Source of the DNA: Myxosarcina sp. GI1
GTDB lineage: Bacteria; Cyanobacteriota; Cyanobacteriia; Cyanobacteriales; Xenococcaceae
Direction of reading: 5' to 3'
Length of the DNA: 59,474 nucleotides
NCBI RefSeq assembly: GCF_000756305.1
Contig: NZ_JRFE01000019.1
Coordinates: 58,014 to 117,487 of the forward strand
Positions 55,499-59,474 of this stretch are shown here, in pieces; position 1 is the first letter of the stretch, and each line of letters begins with the position of its first letter. A program made the position numbers and the translations under genes. Under the pieces are notes generated by a model that saw only the letters and a program-made list of their open reading frames with translations, ran no database searches and was not told where the DNA came from.

Positions 55499-56244
55499 TT
55501 TGCGATCGCTCCTTGACGTTCTAGGGTTTTTAATCTGGTAACAACTCCAACCGAACCTTTATTGTTTATTTCCTGGATTAGTTGTGAAGTTGGAGTGTCG
55601 CTCAATTGAGCGAAAATAGTATATTTAACTCCTTGAGGAATGACCAAAGAAGCATTTTCGGGTAATTCTGGTTCGTCTTCAAAATTGACCGCTAATTCGG
55701 TGGTGCTAGCACCGTTTAATTTAGTGTTTCGACTATCGAAAAAAGGCGAGCGTTCTAAAAACAGTACAAAGTCATTCACATCATCGTAAGAAAGAGCCAC
55801 ACCTGCTAAATTGATACCTGCTTCTCCTTCCGCACCCGTTTGCTGAAGAGAATCTACTCTTACTCCAGGGGGAGTGCGATCGCTAACTTCCTGCAAAATT
55901 GCCGCCCAGGGAGTGAGCTTTTCAAATACGCTGACAAAAGCCTGGGTTTCTGCTTTTGCTGTCTCTACCTGTTGCTTTAGTTCGTCTAGCTGGCTGTTTT
56001 CTTGACTGAGCTTCGCTATTTCACCCTGTGTCTGTTGAATCTCTCCTTCAAGCTCGGCAGTTTTAGCTTCTACACGTTTGAGATAGCCAAACATCAAAGC
56101 GGGAAAAATGAGAGCCACTGCTGCTCCGATAGCGATAGGTGCTTTGTCAGCAAGAGCCGAAGGATCGGTTAGAGACTTGGTAGTAGTTTCCGAGGTTGTT
56201 ACTAAGTCTCGGTCTTTAAGAAAATTAATATCTAAACTATACAT
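55495..56244 (-). CDS. pilN: Type IV pilus inner-membrane protein PilN
   Basis: A 249-residue protein with the short cytoplasmic PilM-binding motif near its start (LDINFLKDRDL), one transmembrane helix (about 34-53), a coiled coil (GEIQQTQGEIAKLSQENSQL) and a periplasmic domain (RVDSLQQTGAEGEAGINLAG). Order pilM-pilN-pilO-pilQ and overlap with pilO mark one operon. Confidence 0.93.
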   Translation of the reverse strand: MYSLDINFLKDRDLVTTSETTTKSLTDPSALADKAPIAIGAAVALIFPALMFGYLKRVEAKTAELEGEIQQTQGEIAKLSQENSQLDELKQQVETAKAETQAFVSVFEKLTPWAAILQEVSDRTPPGVRVDSLQQTGAEGEAGINLAGVALSYDDVNDFVLFLERSPFFDSRNTKLNGASTTELAVNFEDEPELPENASLVIPQGVKYTIFAQLSDTPTSQLIQEINNKGSVGVVTRLKTLERQGAIAK

Positions 56245-56292
56245 AATAAGTAAATAGTGATTTTTAGTAATTACTTACAGTAAAAATTTCGC

Positions 56293-57393
56293 TCAGTCTT
56301 CTCTCATGCCCAAACCCAGAGCCACGCCCCAGCCAGGCCGTTGAAAAGGTGCGATACTATCGTTTGCTTCTAATGCCAAAGCCATTACAGGATCGATTTT
56401 GAGAGCGGGTAAGTTTAATTTTTGAGTTAAAAAGTCATCGAGTTGCGCGATCGCTGCTCCTGGACCTGCCAGCAATAATTGGGCTATTTCCAAATCTTCG
56501 CTTTGGTTGAGATAAAAATTGATCGATCGTCCCAATTCATCGGTCAGTTCGCTCAAAACTCTCAAAACGGCAGAAGTAATAATGGAAGCATCCATATCGT
56601 CTTCTTCGCTGGGTACATTTTCCATCAACCGAACCTGCTGCAAGAACTCTAAGTCATCAACAATATTTTCATCACCTATTGCTTGAGACATCGAATCATA
56701 CATCTGTTCGAGTCCTACAGGTACGGTTCTCGAAAACTGAGGTACTCCCTCGACAATTATGGCAATTTCAGTGCTATCAAAATCAATATCGACTAAAACT
56801 ACTCCCTCTCTAGAACCAAACTGACGAAGCTGTTCGCGAATAGTTCTAATCAGAGCAAAGCTATTAATTTCGAGTACGACAGTTTGTAAATTTGCATGCT
56901 CGAAAACTTCTAAATAGAGGTCGGTAACTTCTTTTCTGGTTGCAACTAATAAAACGTTGACTTTTTCAATGCCGTCTTCGTCCATAAAGTAGCCCAACTT
57001 AACATAATCGAGATCTACTTCTTCTCGCGGATATGGCAAATACATGCCCGCTTCATGAACCAGAACCATATCTTTTAACTCTTCTTCGTCTAGTTCGGCA
57101 GGAACGGGAACGATTCTGATAATTGCTTCCCGCATTGGCACAGCACTAACGACTCTTTTGGCTTTAATATTATTAACTTTAAGCGTATCTTTAATTAACT
57201 CTGATAGAGTTAAAGCATCGACAATTTGACCATCTTCGTACACGCCATCAGGAACATTAGCCGAAACATTTTTAAGTAGTTTGTATTTTTGACCTTTTTT
57301 GGCTATCTGAACGATATTGATTTTGCGGGGATTTATTTCAATACCAATACTGTCACTCTGTTTGGCAAAAATATTGGTTAGATTTTGGAGCAT
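56293..57393 (-). CDS. pilM: Type IV pilus assembly ATPase-like PilM
   Basis: A 366-residue actin/FtsA-like cytoplasmic protein that binds the PilN tail. The first phosphate-binding strand region is SIGIEINPRKINIVQIAKKG, and LVDIDFDSTEIAIIVEG and LLLAGPGAAIAQLDDFL are the later nucleotide loops. First gene of the operon, with an AGGAC-type ribosome site before the ATG. Confidence 0.95.
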   Translation of the reverse strand: MLQNLTNIFAKQSDSIGIEINPRKINIVQIAKKGQKYKLLKNVSANVPDGVYEDGQIVDALTLSELIKDTLKVNNIKAKRVVSAVPMREAIIRIVPVPAELDEEELKDMVLVHEAGMYLPYPREEVDLDYVKLGYFMDEDGIEKVNVLLVATRKEVTDLYLEVFEHANLQTVVLEINSFALIRTIREQLRQFGSREGVVLVDIDFDSTEIAIIVEGVPQFSRTVPVGLEQMYDSMSQAIGDENIVDDLEFLQQVRLMENVPSEEDDMDASIITSAVLRVLSELTDELGRSINFYLNQSEDLEIAQLLLAGPGAAIAQLDDFLTQKLNLPALKIDPVMALALEANDSIAPFQRPGWGVALGLGMRED

Positions 57394-57786
57394 AACTTTG
57401 TCCTTAATAATATTATTTCTAATAGCAAGCGCGTGTTTTCAGTTAAAGTATGCTATTGAGTCTGGCACTCGTACTAGTTATACTCAAATTTATTGCTAGC
57501 CGCACCTTTTCTATTCGCCACAAACACACTTTGTTGCAATTGACAGGCTTTTTAGCCAATTTTTTACTTGTCAAATATCCAAACATGAGTTAAGCATTTA
57601 CTTAATAAATTTCAATCTAATGCTCGCTATCTAGGACATTGTAGCTGCTAAAATTAATTTTCAAGATAAGTGGTTGTACTGAAAAAATGTAAAATACAGT
57701 GTCATTGTTTTGGTTAATAATACTTATTAAGTCTATTTGTTATTAGTAAAAAATATATTAATTTACTTGAGGAATAACATCAAAAA
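57394..57786. promoter_or_regulatory. Divergent promoter region of pilM and sugar-binding gene
   Basis: About 390 nt of AT-rich DNA. It must contain promoters for pilMNOQ (leftward) and the binding-protein gene (rightward). TTGAGGAATAACATC near 57768 includes the rightward ribosome site GAGGA. No SyCRP1-like palindrome or repeat was found by eye. Confidence 0.45.
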
Positions 57787-59088
57787 ATGAACGGTATTTT
57801 GAATTTTAAAAAGTTTGGTCTGTGGCTCTCATTAGGACTATTAATTAGCTGGTTGTTTAGCTGTAGTCCGAATACTGGTTCTAATTCTCAAGAGCTTGAA
57901 TTTTGGACGATGCAGCTAAAACCGCAATTTACTCAGTACTTTCAGAAACTAAATAGTAATTTTGAAACGACAAACGAATCGGTAAAATTGCGTTGGGTAG
58001 ATATACCCTGGTCGGCAATGGAGAGTAAAATTTTGACTTCTATTTCGGCAAAAACCGCGCCAGATGTAGTTAACTTAAATCCTGGCTTTGCTTCTCAACT
58101 GGCAACTCGCAATGCTTGGTTAAATCTAGACGAGGCAGTCTCTTCCCAAGTAAAACAAACCTATTTACCTCAAATCTGGCAAGCCAGCAGTGTTAAAGTT
58201 TGTGAAGAAAATAACTGTAGCCAGACTACCTTTGGTCTGCCTTGGTATCTAACTACCAGGGTTACTATTTACAATCAAAATCTCCTACAGCAGGCAGGTA
58301 TTGCTAAACCCCCTCAAACTTACGAAGAACTAGCTGAAGTCGCCAGACAAGTCAAAGAAAAAACTGGAAAATACGCTTTCTTTACTACTTTTGTTGCTGG
58401 TGATTCGGCAGAAGTATTAGAATCTTTGGTGCAAATGGGAGTAAATTTAGTAGATGAAAATGGCAAAGCTGCTTTTGATAATCCTCAAGGGATTGAGGCG
58501 TTTCGCTACTGGGTAGATTTATACCAACAAGGATTACTGCCGCCAGAAGTGTTGACTCAGGGACATCGTCACGGAATCGAACTTTATCAGGCTGGAGAAA
58601 CGGCTTTACTTGCTTCTGGTGCGGAGTTTTTAAACGCTATTACTAATAATGCGCCAACTATTGCCAAAGTTTCCGCTGCTGCCCCCCAAATTACGGGTAA
58701 AACTGGCAAAAAAAATGTCGCGGTAATGAATTTAGTCATTCCTCGTAGTAGCGATAAATTAGATGCAGCATTAAACTACGCACTTTACGTCACCAACACC
58801 AAAAATCAAATTGCTTTTGCTAAAGAAGCCAATGTGCTTCCCTCTACTGTCGAAGCAGTAGAACAATATGTTCGAGAGATAGAAACCCAAGAAACAACTA
58901 CCTCAGTAGAACAAGCTAAAAAAATTAGCGCACTTCAATTAAAAGATGCCGAAGTCTTAATTCCTGCAATGGACAATCTTCAGGTATTGCAAAAAGCAAT
59001 TTACGACAATTTACAGGCGGCAATGCTAGATGAGAAAACTGTAGAACAGGCGGTTAAGGATGCTGCTATGCAATGGAATAATAGCTAA
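57787..59088 (+). CDS. ABC sugar-binding lipoprotein
   Basis: A 433-residue solute-binding protein of the UgpB/MalE cluster. The lipoprotein signal ends SWLFSCSPN (lipobox Cys about residue 26). Mature blocks include LEFWTMQLKPQFTQYFQKL, PWSAMESKILTSISAKTAPD, FGLPWYLTTRVTIYNQNLL and KYAFFTTFVAGDSAEV. It captures a sugar, glycerol-phosphate or compatible solute for import. Permease genes are not downstream within the window; the MalK-type ATPase at 38.9 kb is a possible partner. Confidence 0.92.
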   Translation: MNGILNFKKFGLWLSLGLLISWLFSCSPNTGSNSQELEFWTMQLKPQFTQYFQKLNSNFETTNESVKLRWVDIPWSAMESKILTSISAKTAPDVVNLNPGFASQLATRNAWLNLDEAVSSQVKQTYLPQIWQASSVKVCEENNCSQTTFGLPWYLTTRVTIYNQNLLQQAGIAKPPQTYEELAEVARQVKEKTGKYAFFTTFVAGDSAEVLESLVQMGVNLVDENGKAAFDNPQGIEAFRYWVDLYQQGLLPPEVLTQGHRHGIELYQAGETALLASGAEFLNAITNNAPTIAKVSAAAPQITGKTGKKNVAVMNLVIPRSSDKLDAALNYALYVTNTKNQIAFAKEANVLPSTVEAVEQYVREIETQETTTSVEQAKKISALQLKDAEVLIPAMDNLQVLQKAIYDNLQAAMLDEKTVEQAVKDAAMQWNNS

Positions 59089-59159
59089 TTAATATATTGC
59101 TATGACTTACGCAAAGACACTAAACGAGGGAAGCTGTTCCCTCTTGCCTGAGATTTTTA

Positions 59160-59474
59160 TTAACATTTAAAGTCGGTCAAAACTCCGTAAATTCCCCAAA
59201 TAGCCATTGCTCTTAAATAGTGCGAAGCGCGAAACGTGCCAACGGCGGTAATAGCTTCTGGGGTACGGAACTGCAAGCCGTTTTCATATACTTGTTTGAC
59301 TGCGGTTTTAGTGAGTTTGAATGCTTCTTGTTTCATGCCCATTTGCAGCATAAAAGCCGCCAAACCAAAATTAATCCCCGTCCAGACTTCCAAAGGATGT
59401 GTATCATCTGGGTTCACAGGACTACCATCGGGCATAACACCATTAGCCGCACCAAATTCCCCTTCGTGAAATTT
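59160..59474 (-). CDS. GH116 glucosylceramidase-like protein, C-terminal part
   Basis: The last 104 residues of a gene that runs off the window end. EFGAANGVMPDGSPVNPDD, EVWTGINFGLAAFMLQMG and FRTPEAITAVGTFRASHYLR match the C-terminus of bacterial GH116 (GBA2-type) beta-glucosidases. Its convergent neighbour is the sugar-binding gene, 71 bp away. The rest of the protein cannot be judged. Confidence 0.8.
   Translation of the reverse strand, partial: KFHEGEFGAANGVMPDGSPVNPDDTHPLEVWTGINFGLAAFMLQMGMKQEAFKLTKTAVKQVYENGLQFRTPEAITAVGTFRASHYLRAMAIWGIYGVLTDFKC

Overview
The window is cyanobacterial chromosome. It carries many copies of the HIP1 octamer GCGATCGC and has moderately low GC. It holds cyanobacteria-specific families (cyAbrB, CpeR, CpcS/CpeS and CpcT/CpeT lyases, phycobilisome linkers, a ThiO-ThiG fusion, DUF4912) and a group 2 sigma factor. 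The organism makes phycoerythrin. The gene set would fit a unicellular or baeocyte-forming (Pleurocapsales-like) lineage, but I cannot name a genus from sequence alone. No tRNA, rRNA, CRISPR array, phage or complete insertion sequence was recognised.

Layout. 0-8.5 kb: cyAbrB regulator; Rrf2 regulator, GFA-type zinc protein and cobalamin gene cbiB in tandem; group 2 sigma factor; an acyl-carrier-protein/alpha-oxoamine-synthase fusion; a DUF4912 protein; a single-domain response regulator. 8.6-15 kb: a methyltransferase overlapping a TldE/PmbA protein, a divergent ATP-grasp protein, pdhB and a TolC-type efflux protein. 15.4-21.8 kb: a phycoerythrin assembly island with a DUF2656-like protein, bilin lyase, rod linkers CpeC and CpeD, a free-standing CpcD-like linker, lyases CpeS and CpeT, and the activator CpeR. 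The phycoerythrin subunits cpeBA are not here. Just upstream of the island lie three evenly spaced DnaA-box-like nonamers.

21.9-32.8 kb: accessory and salvage genes (ComF, SAM-hydroxide adenosyltransferase-like protein, adenine deaminase, VOC-like protein, broken RTX protein, DUF2235 hydrolase, atypical cytochrome P450, UraA-like permease, phytochelatin-synthase-like lipoprotein, YdcF). 33-42.3 kb: housekeeping genes rpsB-tsf, a conserved hypothetical, recG, a MalK-type ATPase, pgi and a cupin. 42.5-48.4 kb: a LuxR-type response regulator, thiO-thiG and a DHH-CBS-tRNA nucleotidyltransferase fusion. 48.4-59.5 kb: an NYN-domain gene split by one in-frame amber codon, two hypotheticals, a cobalamin-type aminotransferase, HU, the type IV pilus cluster pilMNOQ, a sugar-binding lipoprotein and the end of a GH116 glycosidase.

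Most unusual: the amber-interrupted NYN gene; the stand-alone ACP-oxoamine synthase; repeat elements inserted in frame in the thiO-thiG gene; a 125-bp MITE-like element abutting a stop codon; a nested inverted repeat at 6.0-6.1 kb; the DnaA-box triplet; and a P450 lacking the usual I-helix threonine. Heptanucleotide repeats (STRR type) recur at several gene ends.
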